24,167 nt of DNA from Victivallis vadensis (lineage in GTDB: Bacteria > Verrucomicrobiota > Lentisphaeria > Victivallales > GWF2-50-93), in contig DYRX01000009.1 in assembly GCA_020718525.1 (NCBI GenBank), forward strand, positions 5,703 through 29,869. The letters run 5' to 3'. The position numbers and the translations under genes are program-made. Under the pieces are notes generated by a model that saw only the letters and a list, made by a program, of their open reading frames with translations, did not search any database and was not told where the DNA came from. Of this stretch, positions 15,137 to 23,207 are shown one piece after another. Every line of letters begins with the position of its first letter. Positions within the stretch are counted from its first letter, which is position 1.

Positions 15137-18100
15137 CTATTCGCTCCGCAGAAGCGTGACGCAGTTTTTTCTTGCGACGGAGAGGAGGGAAAAAAGCATG
15201 GATAGGATAGAGACGGAGATCAGGCAGAAGACAATAGCGGCAATTTCTTTGAGCGGAAGGGCTTTTCCTGGAGTCCAGGAGACTGGAGCCAGCGCGATTG
15301 CGCTTGAAAGAGCTCCTATGAGAAGCCCTGAAAACAGTATGATTATCTGTCCGGACAATGCAAGAAAAACAATGCTCCTTCTGGTGAAGCCCAGAGATTC
15401 CATGATTGCATGCTCTTTTTGCTTTTTCAAAATCTCCCGCCAGGTGAAGACAGCGGTGGCAACGCTTGCAAGAAGGAGTCCTAGGGCTCCGAGAAAAAGG
15501 AAGATGTCCAGATAGGTGTTCTCGACAGCCGCGAATTTCGCAAGAACATCTTCGCTTTTTGAGACGCTAGCGCCGAAGTCGAAAAGGGAATAGGCGAGGC
15601 TTGCTGCAACTTTGTCCCTTGATTCGAATGGACATTTTGCCAGAATCATTTTTGACCCCTGATACGAGGGGAAGATTTCGTTGAAATATTTTTTTCCTAT
15701 GATCATTTTTCCTTGAAGAACTGAGCTCTTCATTGCCCCGGCGATGCGAATCCGGACAGTTTCGCCTTTTTCATCAAGATAGCTGAAGCTGTCTCCAATC
15801 TTTCCGGCAAGAATCCAGCGCAGGGCGTTTTCATCGAAGAATGCGGGAATCGCTCCGTCTGGAAATTTCTGATCGAGGAGTTTCCAGGGGCTATCGCCTT
15901 CCGGGGCGCTTTTTTCATCAATGGTCGAGGAGAAGGAGAAAGCCCCCATTTTGGCAAGAATATCGTTGTCAACGCCGATTATTTTTGGCTTTGAGGTCTT
16001 GCAGAGATTCAGGCAGTCCGCATCTTCTCCGGGACCAGTCTTGATCGGCAGAAAAAATAGATTTGGATCCGGAGGGAGCCCAAGTCGTTTTCTTGTCGCC
16101 GGACTGTTCAGATCTTCTGCAAGCGGAATGCTTGTCTCGACGCAGAGTCCAAAATTGCGGACAGCTTCCCCGCTCTTCGCACCGAGCCTGGGATCTGTTC
16201 TGTTTGCTCCGACAGAAAGCACCAGAAAGAAGGATGCGGCAAAAGAAAATACCACGAATATTGTTGAAAGACCTCCCGAAGCCAGATCCCTGAGAGACAA
16301 CTTGAAAAGACTGAAATTTTTGAACGGCGATGAGGAGATGTACCTGCTTGCGGCGGATAAGATGAAGAAGAGCGAGAGCATGAAGAGGAATCCCGAAAGG
16401 AAGAAGACTGCGGCAGAGCTCTCCCCGTCCGAGGTCTTGACGAGAAGGAGAGGTGCAAACGACACGCCCATGATGCATAGTCCTATCGCCGTCAGCAGTC
16501 GGGATCCTTTCCGGTATTTTTGTCCGTCGCACGAAGTGGATTTTGCGAGATTCGCAATCCTTGTGCCTGAAATGGAAGCGCATGATATATAAAGAGATAT
16601 AGCTGAGGCTAGCGCGGATATCAGAAATGATGCGGCTATATCGCTGAAGGAGAAGTCCAGTTTCAGATATCTGCTGTCAGGATGGAAGAATCTGCTGATG
16701 AACGAGATGATTAAGACGGAATATAGGGGATAGGCAAGCGCCCCGCAAAAGGCTCCTGAAAGCGCTGGGATCATGTGTTCTGCAATCAGGATTCGGCGCG
16801 TGAAGGATTGAGAGAAGCCGAGCGACAGCAGGACGCATGCGTCTTTTTTTCTTTCAAGCATGGCGGAGGACGCAAGGATGTACACCAGGAAAATTGCAGA
16901 TGCGACTGCGAAGAAGCTCATTCCGGCGAAAATCTGAGAAAAATCGCTGGCCGGGATGGATGATTTTGAGAGCATCTCGCGCAAAGGGATGAATTCGAAG
17001 CCGCATTTTTGGGGGGATAGCTTTTTCATTATTGAGGATTTGATCTCGGCGATCCGGGCCGAAATCTCGCCTGCGGACGGAACTGCTCCATTGTTTTCAA
17101 ATTCATATGCGAGCGAAGTCAAAGCACCGAATTTGTTAGCCCAAAGCTCCTTCGCCTTGTCGAGGCTGATGAAAAGTTTGGGTGCGCTCCGGTATTTGTC
17201 CCAGTAGTCTTCGTCGGCCGGAGTGATTTTTTTCAGGTCAATCGGAAGAGATGGATCCCAGTCCGAGCAGTTTTCGACATTTTCCAGACTGCTCAAGCCG
17301 GGTGAAAATATTTTTGAGGTGTATGGGAAAATCATTGGAATCGTTCCGGCAAGCTTGAAATCGGCATTCTTTTCGATCAAGGCGGAATCGTTCTGGAGGG
17401 AATAATATGAGACTGAAACTTTGTCGCCGGGGCTGATCTGCAGGCGTTCGGCAAGCCACTCCGAGGAAATTGCGCAGTCTTTCGATGTGATCATGGCTTT
17501 GAGAGGCGGATAGTCGCTTCCGCAAACGAACGAATACGGTGCGGAAGAGCCTTTTCCTGAAATTGAATTGGCAAGATAGGAGAGCGTCCGAAAATTGGGA
17601 CTGCGGGCTTCGGTCGCAGCATTCTCTATGTCAGGATCAATGAAGACCTTCTCCGACTTCAGGACTATCATGCGCCCGCCCTCCGTTTCGCCCAGGCTGA
17701 GCTGAAGATCCTCGATGGCGAGTTTGGAGAAGAAATCGTGCAGGACCTTGTCCGAGCTGATCTCCTTGTGCAAGTCTTTCATCAGGAGAATATTGGCTCT
17801 ATTTGGAACTGCGATTTCGGAGGAGAGGACATTCAGGGGGAGGAAGGCGTTGAGCGCCTCCGAGCTGGAAGCGTCCAGGGAGAAGTCCGCCATCATGGAT
17901 TTGCCTGGGGCAAGCAAGGTGACCTTCCTCCTCATTTGCGCGAAAAGGTTCGATTTCGCCACAAAAGGGCTGTCCAAAGGCGGCATGTCAGCCTTGAGGA
18001 CACGGATCACTATTTCGTCTCCGTCCTTTGCTCCGAGCGCTTCGGAAAGACGCGTATTTATGAAGACGGTCTCGCTCTCAGACTCTTTGGAAAAGGATAT

Positions 18101-18460
18101 GTCTGGAGAAAAATCTGAAAACGATCTGTCCACTCCAAGCACTTTGATTCCTTTGCTGTGGGCTGTTCCGCTATTGTCCGTGAACGCGGCGGTGGCGTCA
18201 AGAAGGAGGATAGGGGATGATGTCGCATTGTCAGGACGCGGGCAGTTTTCGGAGCCAAAGAGGACTTTTTTAGAGACAATTATTGATTCGACGGAAGCGC
18301 ATTTTGCGGAATTGATGGATTTGAGCGAGGACTGCAGGATGCGTCCGGTGCCCAGAGCGCCCGCTATCATGCAGGAAAGCAGTGAAACGACAATGAAAAT
18401 GGCGATGTGCTTGAGTCTGTAGTGGCGCAATCCGGCGCTTATCTGTCCGAAGAATGACAT
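15137..18460 (-). CDS. Large ABC-type permease with duplicated FtsX domains
   Basis: This 1107-residue inner-membrane protein has an N-terminal helix (about 18-40) and a very large periplasmic region (about 41-510). A block of membrane segments follows (about 515-740: FAVASAIFLVYILASSAML and neighbours), then a second periplasmic domain (about 750-980) and a last set of three helices with the FtsX-like TWREILKKQKEHAIMESLGF turn. About ten membrane segments in total match the lipoprotein-release/FtsX superfamily with duplicated halves. No ATPase gene is adjacent, so the partner must come from elsewhere. The start has AGGAAAAG immediately upstream. It follows the recombinase gene by 8 nt and ends a three-gene minus-strand operon. 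The substrate is unknown. Confidence 0.88.
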   Translation of the reverse strand: MSFFGQISAGLRHYRLKHIAIFIVVSLLSCMIAGALGTGRILQSSLKSINSAKCASVESIIVSKKVLFGSENCPRPDNATSSPILLLDATAAFTDNSGTAHSKGIKVLGVDRSFSDFSPDISFSKESESETVFINTRLSEALGAKDGDEIVIRVLKADMPPLDSPFVAKSNLFAQMRRKVTLLAPGKSMMADFSLDASSSEALNAFLPLNVLSSEIAVPNRANILLMKDLHKEISSDKVLHDFFSKLAIEDLQLSLGETEGGRMIVLKSEKVFIDPDIENAATEARSPNFRTLSYLANSISGKGSSAPYSFVCGSDYPPLKAMITSKDCAISSEWLAERLQISPGDKVSVSYYSLQNDSALIEKNADFKLAGTIPMIFPYTSKIFSPGLSSLENVENCSDWDPSLPIDLKKITPADEDYWDKYRSAPKLFISLDKAKELWANKFGALTSLAYEFENNGAVPSAGEISARIAEIKSSIMKKLSPQKCGFEFIPLREMLSKSSIPASDFSQIFAGMSFFAVASAIFLVYILASSAMLERKKDACVLLSLGFSQSFTRRILIAEHMIPALSGAFCGALAYPLYSVLIISFISRFFHPDSRYLKLDFSFSDIAASFLISALASAISLYISCASISGTRIANLAKSTSCDGQKYRKGSRLLTAIGLCIMGVSFAPLLLVKTSDGESSAAVFFLSGFLFMLSLFFILSAASRYISSSPFKNFSLFKLSLRDLASGGLSTIFVVFSFAASFFLVLSVGANRTDPRLGAKSGEAVRNFGLCVETSIPLAEDLNSPATRKRLGLPPDPNLFFLPIKTGPGEDADCLNLCKTSKPKIIGVDNDILAKMGAFSFSSTIDEKSAPEGDSPWKLLDQKFPDGAIPAFFDENALRWILAGKIGDSFSYLDEKGETVRIRIAGAMKSSVLQGKMIIGKKYFNEIFPSYQGSKMILAKCPFESRDKVAASLAYSLFDFGASVSKSEDVLAKFAAVENTYLDIFLFLGALGLLLASVATAVFTWREILKKQKEHAIMESLGFTRRSIVFLALSGQIIILFSGLLIGALSSAIALAPVSWTPGKALPLKEIAAIVFCLISVSILSMLFSLLSVARKNCVTLLRSE

Positions 18461-18468
18461 TTCTTTTC

Positions 18469-19365
18469 CTAGGCTCTCGGGTGGAACTTTTTGTGCACCT
18501 TGAGCAGGCGTGCCTGGTCAACATGGGTGTAGATCTGCGTGGTGCTGATGTCCGCATGTCCAAGCATTTCCTGTATGATTCTCAGATCGGCGCCGTTTTC
18601 GAGAAGATGGCTTGCGAATGAGTGCCTCAGAGTATGCGGGTGTATGTTCTTGCCTATTCCGGCTATTTGCGCCGCTTCCTTGACAATCGCCCAGATCCGT
18701 TCCCTGTCCAGCTTTTTTCCCCGGTATGAGATGAAAAGATCTTCGCTTGAGGCGGCATCCTTTGCGAGGATCGGGCGGACCTCGTCAATGTATCTGCGGA
18801 GCAGTTTCAGGGCTGGGCGCCCCGCGGGCACAATCCTTTCCTTGGAGCCTTTTCCGCTCACCCTGAGAAATTCCTGGTCGAAGTGGACGCTTCTTATCTT
18901 GAGATCCGCTGTTTCCGAGACCCTGAGGCCGGAGGCGTACATGGTCTCGAGAATTGTTCTGTTCCGATATGTAAGAGGGTCCTTCATCGTCTCTGGAAAT
19001 GACTTGAGAAGCTTTTCAGTCTCTGCGTGGCTGAGAAATTCAGGGAGAATCTTCCAGAGCTTGGGAGAGTCCATCACATCGGTGATGTCCGATTCAATGA
19101 GCTTTTCCTGGAATAGAAATCTGAAAAAGATCTTTATTGATATGAGTCTTCTTGCGATTGAAGAGGATTCGAGCTGTCTTTCTTTGCATGCCGAGAGAAA
19201 TGCCAGGATCTCGTCTCTTCTGAGGGAATTCCAGGAGACGAGTCCACGCTCGGCAAGAAAACGGCGGAAATCGCTGAGATCCGAAACATATGCTGAGACT
19301 GAATTTTGGCTCAGACCCTTTTCCATCGAGACAAATGCCGAAAAATGTTTTATTTCTTTTTCCAT
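18469..19365 (-). CDS. xerD: Tyrosine recombinase of the XerC/XerD type
   Basis: At 298 residues the protein has exactly the Xer length and two-domain layout: an N-terminal SAM-like core-binding domain (about 1-90) and a C-terminal catalytic domain. All six catalytic residues can be seen: Arg148 (SGLRVSE), Lys172 (GKGSKER), His244 and Arg247 (HPHTLRH), His270 (LGHADIS) and the nucleophile Tyr279 (TQIYTHVD). Xer proteins resolve chromosome dimers at dif during division. The XerD label over XerC is a best guess. The lack of a fused DNA-binding extension, the housekeeping length and the operon with a glycosyltransferase gene argue against a phage integrase. It starts 9 nt after the preceding gene's stop. 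Confidence 0.93.
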   Translation of the reverse strand: MEKEIKHFSAFVSMEKGLSQNSVSAYVSDLSDFRRFLAERGLVSWNSLRRDEILAFLSACKERQLESSSIARRLISIKIFFRFLFQEKLIESDITDVMDSPKLWKILPEFLSHAETEKLLKSFPETMKDPLTYRNRTILETMYASGLRVSETADLKIRSVHFDQEFLRVSGKGSKERIVPAGRPALKLLRRYIDEVRPILAKDAASSEDLFISYRGKKLDRERIWAIVKEAAQIAGIGKNIHPHTLRHSFASHLLENGADLRIIQEMLGHADISTTQIYTHVDQARLLKVHKKFHPRA

Positions 19366-19374
19366 GCTCTGAAA

Positions 19375-20559
19375 TCAGGAGGGACTTGTTTGTGGATTTT
19401 GCCTTTTCTCAAGACATTTGAAGTACTCAGTCTCCAGGATCTTGCACATTTTCCGCCAGTCGAACCGCTCCTTCACAAGCTCGCGACCTTGCTCACCGAG
19501 CCTGCGGGCGAGATCCCTGTCTCCAAGAATTTCTATCGCGGCGGCGGCGGCATCCTCTGACGATTCGGGACGGGCAAGAAAGCCAGTTTTTCCAGGGATG
19601 ACAATTTCCGGACTTCCGTCAAGATCAAAGGAGATGACAGGCTTTGCGGAAGCCATTGCCTGGACAAGAGCCCTGGCAAGCCCTTCTCTGAGGGAGAGAT
19701 GCATGAGGAGATTCGCAATCGAGCAGTATCTCCATATTTCGTCGGGAGGCACAAGACCTGCAAAGACGAAATTCAGATTGAGGCGCTTCGCCTCGCTTTT
19801 GACTTTGTCGGTAAGGATTCCATCTCCGACCACCAGAAAGTGGGTTTTTGGAATTTTAGCCGCAATCATGGCCGCCGCCGGGACGAAATATTCGTATCCC
19901 TTCAGGGGAAAAAGCCTTGCGACCGCGACAACAATGGGGGCATCCTGCGGAATCCCAAGCCTTGCCCTCAAGCTTTCATCCGGTTTAGAATTCAAATAAT
20001 TGTCAAGCTCCATGCCGCTGTAGACGACCTTGTATTTGGATTCTGGAGCGACGCCGGCACTCACGCACTGGTCTATCATCGCCTGACATACCGCGAAGAT
20101 CTTGTCCGATCTTGCCGCCGCCCATTTTTCCGCCCTAGCATATATGAAGTTTTTCCACCATTTCTCGTATTTGTGAAACGCCTGGCCGTGGACAGTGTGA
20201 ACTATTGCAGGTGTCTTTGCTCCAGCGGCGGCGGCTCTCCCAATTATTCCGGCTTTCGAACTGTGGGTGTGGACTAGATCAAAAGATTCCGCCGCCAAAA
20301 AAAACCTGATGCGTCTGAAGGCGCGGAAATCCTCAAGAGGACTGATTTCCCGGACAAGTTCCGGAAAGACGACTGTCCGAAGGCTTCCTGAGCCTTTTTT
20401 CTTCAGAAGCTCGCCTTCCGGTCCTGGCGAGGGGCCGGTGAGCAGAGTCACATCGTGCCCGAGCTCTATCTGGCCGAGAGCGCTGAGCAGGGTGTTCTCC
20501 TGCGCCCCGCCGACAATCATTCTCGTGATTATATGGCAAATCTTCAGCTTTTTATTCAT
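19375..20559 (-). CDS. Glycosyltransferase family 4 (group 1) protein
   Basis: The 394-residue product has the two Rossmann domains of GT-B enzymes. The N-terminal half has GGAQENT (17-23) and VHTHSSKAGIIGR (96-108). The C-terminal half has VARLFPLKGYEYF (213-225), VVGDGILTDK and the sugar-nucleotide site SLREGLARALVQAMASAKP (289-307), then DGSPEIV. In the usual EX7E motif the first Glu is Glu292 but the second position is Gln300. This variant is known in environmental GT4 proteins with an EGLARAL sequence, so activity is still likely. The expected role is transfer of a sugar from a nucleotide donor to a cell-surface glycan or lipid. It is first in the operon with xerD. The ribosome site is poor. 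Confidence 0.92.
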   Translation of the reverse strand: MNKKLKICHIITRMIVGGAQENTLLSALGQIELGHDVTLLTGPSPGPEGELLKKKGSGSLRTVVFPELVREISPLEDFRAFRRIRFFLAAESFDLVHTHSSKAGIIGRAAAAGAKTPAIVHTVHGQAFHKYEKWWKNFIYARAEKWAAARSDKIFAVCQAMIDQCVSAGVAPESKYKVVYSGMELDNYLNSKPDESLRARLGIPQDAPIVVAVARLFPLKGYEYFVPAAAMIAAKIPKTHFLVVGDGILTDKVKSEAKRLNLNFVFAGLVPPDEIWRYCSIANLLMHLSLREGLARALVQAMASAKPVISFDLDGSPEIVIPGKTGFLARPESSEDAAAAAIEILGDRDLARRLGEQGRELVKERFDWRKMCKILETEYFKCLEKRQNPQTSPS

Positions 20560-20687
20560 GCAATAAAGAATAGGCTGTTTTCGCGTAAAAAAAACTCCTT
20601 CAAATTTTTTACAGGCTTTTTTTTGACCTAAAAAATGGTATAGTGGCGTTTCGACGGTACAGATTTGCTACAGATTCGATATGATAT

Positions 20688-20849
20688 GTGTCATCTCCGG
20701 AAGGGGAGGCAAAATTTTGGATCGAGCCGGAGCTTGAGCTGGCAGAGAATTACGGATTGTCTCAGAAGCAAATCAACGAGATCAAGAAGGTCATCAAGGA
20801 AAATGAAAGCGACATTAGAAATGCATGGAAAACCCACTTCAAAAGTTGA
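20688..20849 (+). pseudogene. DUF4160-family gene, 5'-truncated remnant
   Basis: The frame from 20688 to the TGA at 20847-20849 encodes EGEAKFWIEPELELAENYG, then INEIKKVIKENESDIRNAWKTHF. This is the C-terminal two-thirds of a DUF4160 protein. The N-terminal part that normally carries the MPTxxxxxxYRFFF and HIHV segments is missing, and an in-frame TGA at 20682-20684 closes the frame. A degraded YRF-like stretch in another frame upstream (near 20669) hints at frameshift or deletion. It overlaps the following DUF2442 gene by 29 nt, as normal for the intact pair. Confidence 0.65.
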
Positions 20850-21075
20850 GGTGACCCATATTGACAAGCACGGATTCTGGATCTTTGCCGAGGAAAAAGA
20901 ATATTTTCTTAGTTTTTCGGAGTTCCCCTGGTTCAAAAGTGCAAAAATATCTGAAATCAATAATTTATTGTTTCTTCATGGGCACCATCTACACTGGCCT
21001 GATCTTGATATTGATTTGGAACTGGATTGCATCAAGAATCCAGCTAAATATCCTTTGAAAGACATCATGAAATGA
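20821..21075 (+). CDS. DUF2442-family protein
   Basis: From the ATG at 20821 the product is 84 residues and matches the usual DUF2442 pattern: TSKVEVTHIDKHGFWIF, KEYFLSFSEFPWFK, then LLHGHHLHWPDLDIDLELD and a closing NPAKYPL. The W-P-x-x-D-x-D-L block is the family's most conserved part. Upstream in-frame ATG codons (20803) exist but lie inside the DUF4160 frame and lack homology. DUF2442 proteins usually follow a DUF4160 gene, and the pair is thought to behave like a toxin-antitoxin or regulatory cassette. Here only the DUF2442 half seems whole, so it may be an orphan. Its molecular function is not established. Confidence 0.8.
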   Translation: MHGKPTSKVEVTHIDKHGFWIFAEEKEYFLSFSEFPWFKSAKISEINNLLFLHGHHLHWPDLDIDLELDCIKNPAKYPLKDIMK

Positions 21076-21107
21076 TTCCAAAATTGCTGATGGAAGGAGC
21101 ACACAAG

Positions 21108-22862
21108 ATGAGAAAAAGAGTCCTGAATCCGCTTTACCTCGCCTTCTTCTGCCTGTTTGGCCTGATCATTGCGCAGGTTTCGGCGGATACTCTGACGGAA
21201 TGCACAGAGCTTTTTCAGAAGGGAGAGTTCGGCGCCGGGATTCTCCAATGCGAAAAAATAATATCTTCGAGCGAGGACATGGACGACGCTACATGCAAAA
21301 TCTATGTCATGTCCGCAATAGCATACCTGCTCGAGGATTCGCAGGAACAACAGACCAGAATTTCCTCGCTGAACACGATGCTGGAAGGCTCAAAAGAGGA
21401 CGAAGAGCCTGATCCCTCCCTGAATTTTTCCATTGCTATTTCCTCTTTTCTTTCAGGAAAAAGCGATTCGAAGGCTCTTGAAGCCGGGCTTGCGTCCGCT
21501 CAAAACGACTGGAAGGCGATGGGACTGATTGCCAAGTACCTTGTCTCACTGAAATCAGGCGCATCCGACACGGAGCTTTCTGAAATCACAGACGCCTATT
21601 TTGCTTCGCTTGCAGGCTTTCAGACTGACAATTGGGCCACGGCCTGGTATCCGCGTCTAAAGCAATGGAACCGATGGGTCATAATGGGGCAGGGAGACAA
21701 GAAAAGCCTGGAAAAGCTTGTCGCTGAAAACGGAAAAGAATCCAGGAAGGTCCGTCAGGAGGCGGGGGAGGACGAAAAGTTTGCAAAGATTTCGTCGGTT
21801 TTGGAGCTTTACCTTGCGAATGAGGCGGACAAGGCGAAAAAGCTGGCGGCGGCTTCCTCGGAGGAGTTTGCGTCAAAAAAAGATGAAAAACTTCAACCTT
21901 CAATAATGGCGCTCGAGATGCTTGCCGGAAAAAAATCTCCGTCCTTCCAGGAGCTTTTCAAGCTTTCTAACAAGGATCCCCAGGTCTGGGCGCTTGCCTC
22001 GCTCTCTTTTTTCGTCAAATATGCATCGGAGTCAAGCAGACCCGAGCCGCACCTTTTTCTGCAATGTCTCGACAACTACAAGAAAAATTGCAGGGCTGGC
22101 TCGGAAAAGACAGAAGTCCTTAGATGGGAGCCAAGAATAGATGTCTGGGAAAAATGGGTTGAAGGTGGGTTCAAAGCCCAAAAAGGACTCGAGGCGCTTC
22201 TTATTTCATGCTCGAAAAAATCCGCAGGAAAAGCTTCCCCGGCTCCGTCCGACTCTTCGCAGGCTCCGCAGGCTTCCAGCGAGGGGCTTCCAGCGCTCGC
22301 AGACATGACGACCGAAAATTTTGCAGCAATGAGGGAAGGAGGCTATCAGAAAAGACCCAGGCCTGCCGGTCTCCTTTTCAACGACGACGAGGCAAAGAGA
22401 TATGTCATGACGCTTCCAGAGCCCGCGCGCAAGCCTGAGGCGGAGAGATACAACAAAGTATGCAAGATCAAAGGATACCTGGTCCAGATACTCGAGCGCA
22501 ACTCCTATCCGAAGGGGCTGAAAGTCAAGAGCGGAACTGCGAGCGGAACCGTCTCCATGGCAAATGAAAACATTGTCATTCTCAAGGTTGGAAAGAAGAA
22601 GACCAAGCGCTACGAATGGACAGACCTGGCATTCGAACAGTTCGAGGACTTCTTGAAATATTTCGCAAATCAGAAGGCGACGACGGTTGCGGGAATCGTC
22701 AGCAAAGACGAGGCAAAGAAGAATGCAGCCCAGGACTATCTGCTACTGTCTCTGCTCTGCGACTGGTATGCCAGGTATGACAAGTCTTTGGAATATGCAA
22801 GAAAAGCAGTCTCCCTCGATCCATCCCTGGAAGAGCTTGTTCCGCCCCTTCTTTTCAAATGA
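21108..22862 (+). CDS. Large secreted protein of unknown function with helical (TPR-like) repeats
   Basis: The start at 21108 has GGAAGGAG 8 nt upstream and gives 584 residues; an earlier in-frame ATG at 21072 would bury that site. A Sec signal peptide (residues 1-26, cleavage near VSA-DT) leads to a long helical, acidic, Lys/Ser-rich region resembling degenerate TPR or SEL1-like repeats (for example TECTELFQKGEFGAGILQCEK). A Ser/Pro/Ala linker lies near 380-400. A compact basic domain near 455-510 (KGYLVQILERNSYPKG, then VSMANENIVILKVG) looks like a small beta-barrel. The end (YDKSLEYARKAVSLDP) is a clear TPR-type unit. I do not recognise the family. It follows the DUF2442 gene by 32 nt but is probably unrelated. 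Confidence 0.8.
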   Translation: MRKRVLNPLYLAFFCLFGLIIAQVSADTLTECTELFQKGEFGAGILQCEKIISSSEDMDDATCKIYVMSAIAYLLEDSQEQQTRISSLNTMLEGSKEDEEPDPSLNFSIAISSFLSGKSDSKALEAGLASAQNDWKAMGLIAKYLVSLKSGASDTELSEITDAYFASLAGFQTDNWATAWYPRLKQWNRWVIMGQGDKKSLEKLVAENGKESRKVRQEAGEDEKFAKISSVLELYLANEADKAKKLAAASSEEFASKKDEKLQPSIMALEMLAGKKSPSFQELFKLSNKDPQVWALASLSFFVKYASESSRPEPHLFLQCLDNYKKNCRAGSEKTEVLRWEPRIDVWEKWVEGGFKAQKGLEALLISCSKKSAGKASPAPSDSSQAPQASSEGLPALADMTTENFAAMREGGYQKRPRPAGLLFNDDEAKRYVMTLPEPARKPEAERYNKVCKIKGYLVQILERNSYPKGLKVKSGTASGTVSMANENIVILKVGKKKTKRYEWTDLAFEQFEDFLKYFANQKATTVAGIVSKDEAKKNAAQDYLLLSLLCDWYARYDKSLEYARKAVSLDPSLEELVPPLLFK

Positions 22863-22891
22863 GATTCTTACATATTTTTAATTTTTTCAGC

Positions 22892-22920
22892 TTGACTTCT
22901 GCTTGAGGCAGGGCTAGATT
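22892..22920 (+). promoter_or_regulatory. Candidate sigma70 promoter for the 70-residue protein
   Basis: TTGACT (22892-22897, 5/6) and TAGATT (22915-22920, 4/6) are 17 bp apart in the 121-nt gap after the large secreted-protein gene. Transcription would begin near 22927, leaving a leader of about 57 nt with AGGAGAG before the ATG. Confidence 0.5.
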
Positions 22921-22983
22921 TCGCTCATCCCAACTGATCCGGATTTAGGGGTATTCACTGACAACAAAAAATAGGAGAGAACA

Positions 22984-23196
22984 ATGGGACTGAAGGAAGA
23001 AAATCTTAAGAAACTGGCAAAGACTGCATTTCTTACGAACTTTGTGAAGAAAAACAAGGGTTCTTGGGACCACGAGAAGTGGACCGAGCTCCTTGAAGAC
23101 CTCAAGAAAAAAGGCTATTGCCCGGTTGACGAAGACCAGGTCGGCCTGATTCTCGAGAAGAAAAAGGCGGAATACTGGGAAAAGCAGAAGGCCTGA
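22984..23196 (+). CDS. Small charged cytoplasmic protein of unknown function
   Basis: The 70-residue product is highly charged, rich in Lys and Glu, without signal peptide or membrane segment, and mostly helical in appearance. Notable blocks are AFLTNFVKKNKG (15-26), WDHEKWTELLEDLKKKGY (28-45) and the patch PVDEDQVGLILEKKKAEYW (47-65). The tryptophans and the DEDQVG turn suggest a small folded domain rather than a random frame. A strong ribosome site (AGGAGAG, 4 nt spacing), its own candidate promoter and a terminator at its end all support a real gene. I do not recognise the family. Confidence 0.75.
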   Translation: MGLKEENLKKLAKTAFLTNFVKKNKGSWDHEKWTELLEDLKKKGYCPVDEDQVGLILEKKKAEYWEKQKA

Positions 23197-23207
23197 TTCC
23201 AGGTCTT
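23188..23207. terminator. Shared hairpin between two convergent genes
   Basis: AAGGCCTG (23188-23195) pairs with CAGGTCTT (23200-23207) over 8 bp with one G-T and a 4-nt loop. It carries a short T-rich tail on the plus side and covers the stop codons of both convergent genes. It is likely a bidirectional terminator, though the T-run is short. Confidence 0.5.

Noticed and set aside
18469..19365. Xer-type gene as a phage or island integrase with an attachment site
   Set aside because: Length and operon context match a housekeeping Xer protein. No tRNA, direct repeats or phage genes are nearby.
18539..19372. 277-codon plus-strand frame opposite the Xer recombinase gene
   Set aside because: It is antisense to a gene with all six catalytic residues. 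Its composition (Ser/Arg-rich) is typical of a mirror frame.
20623..20644. TTGACC and TATAGT as a promoter before the DUF4160 remnant
   Set aside because: The two hexamers are only 10 bp apart, too close for a sigma70 promoter.
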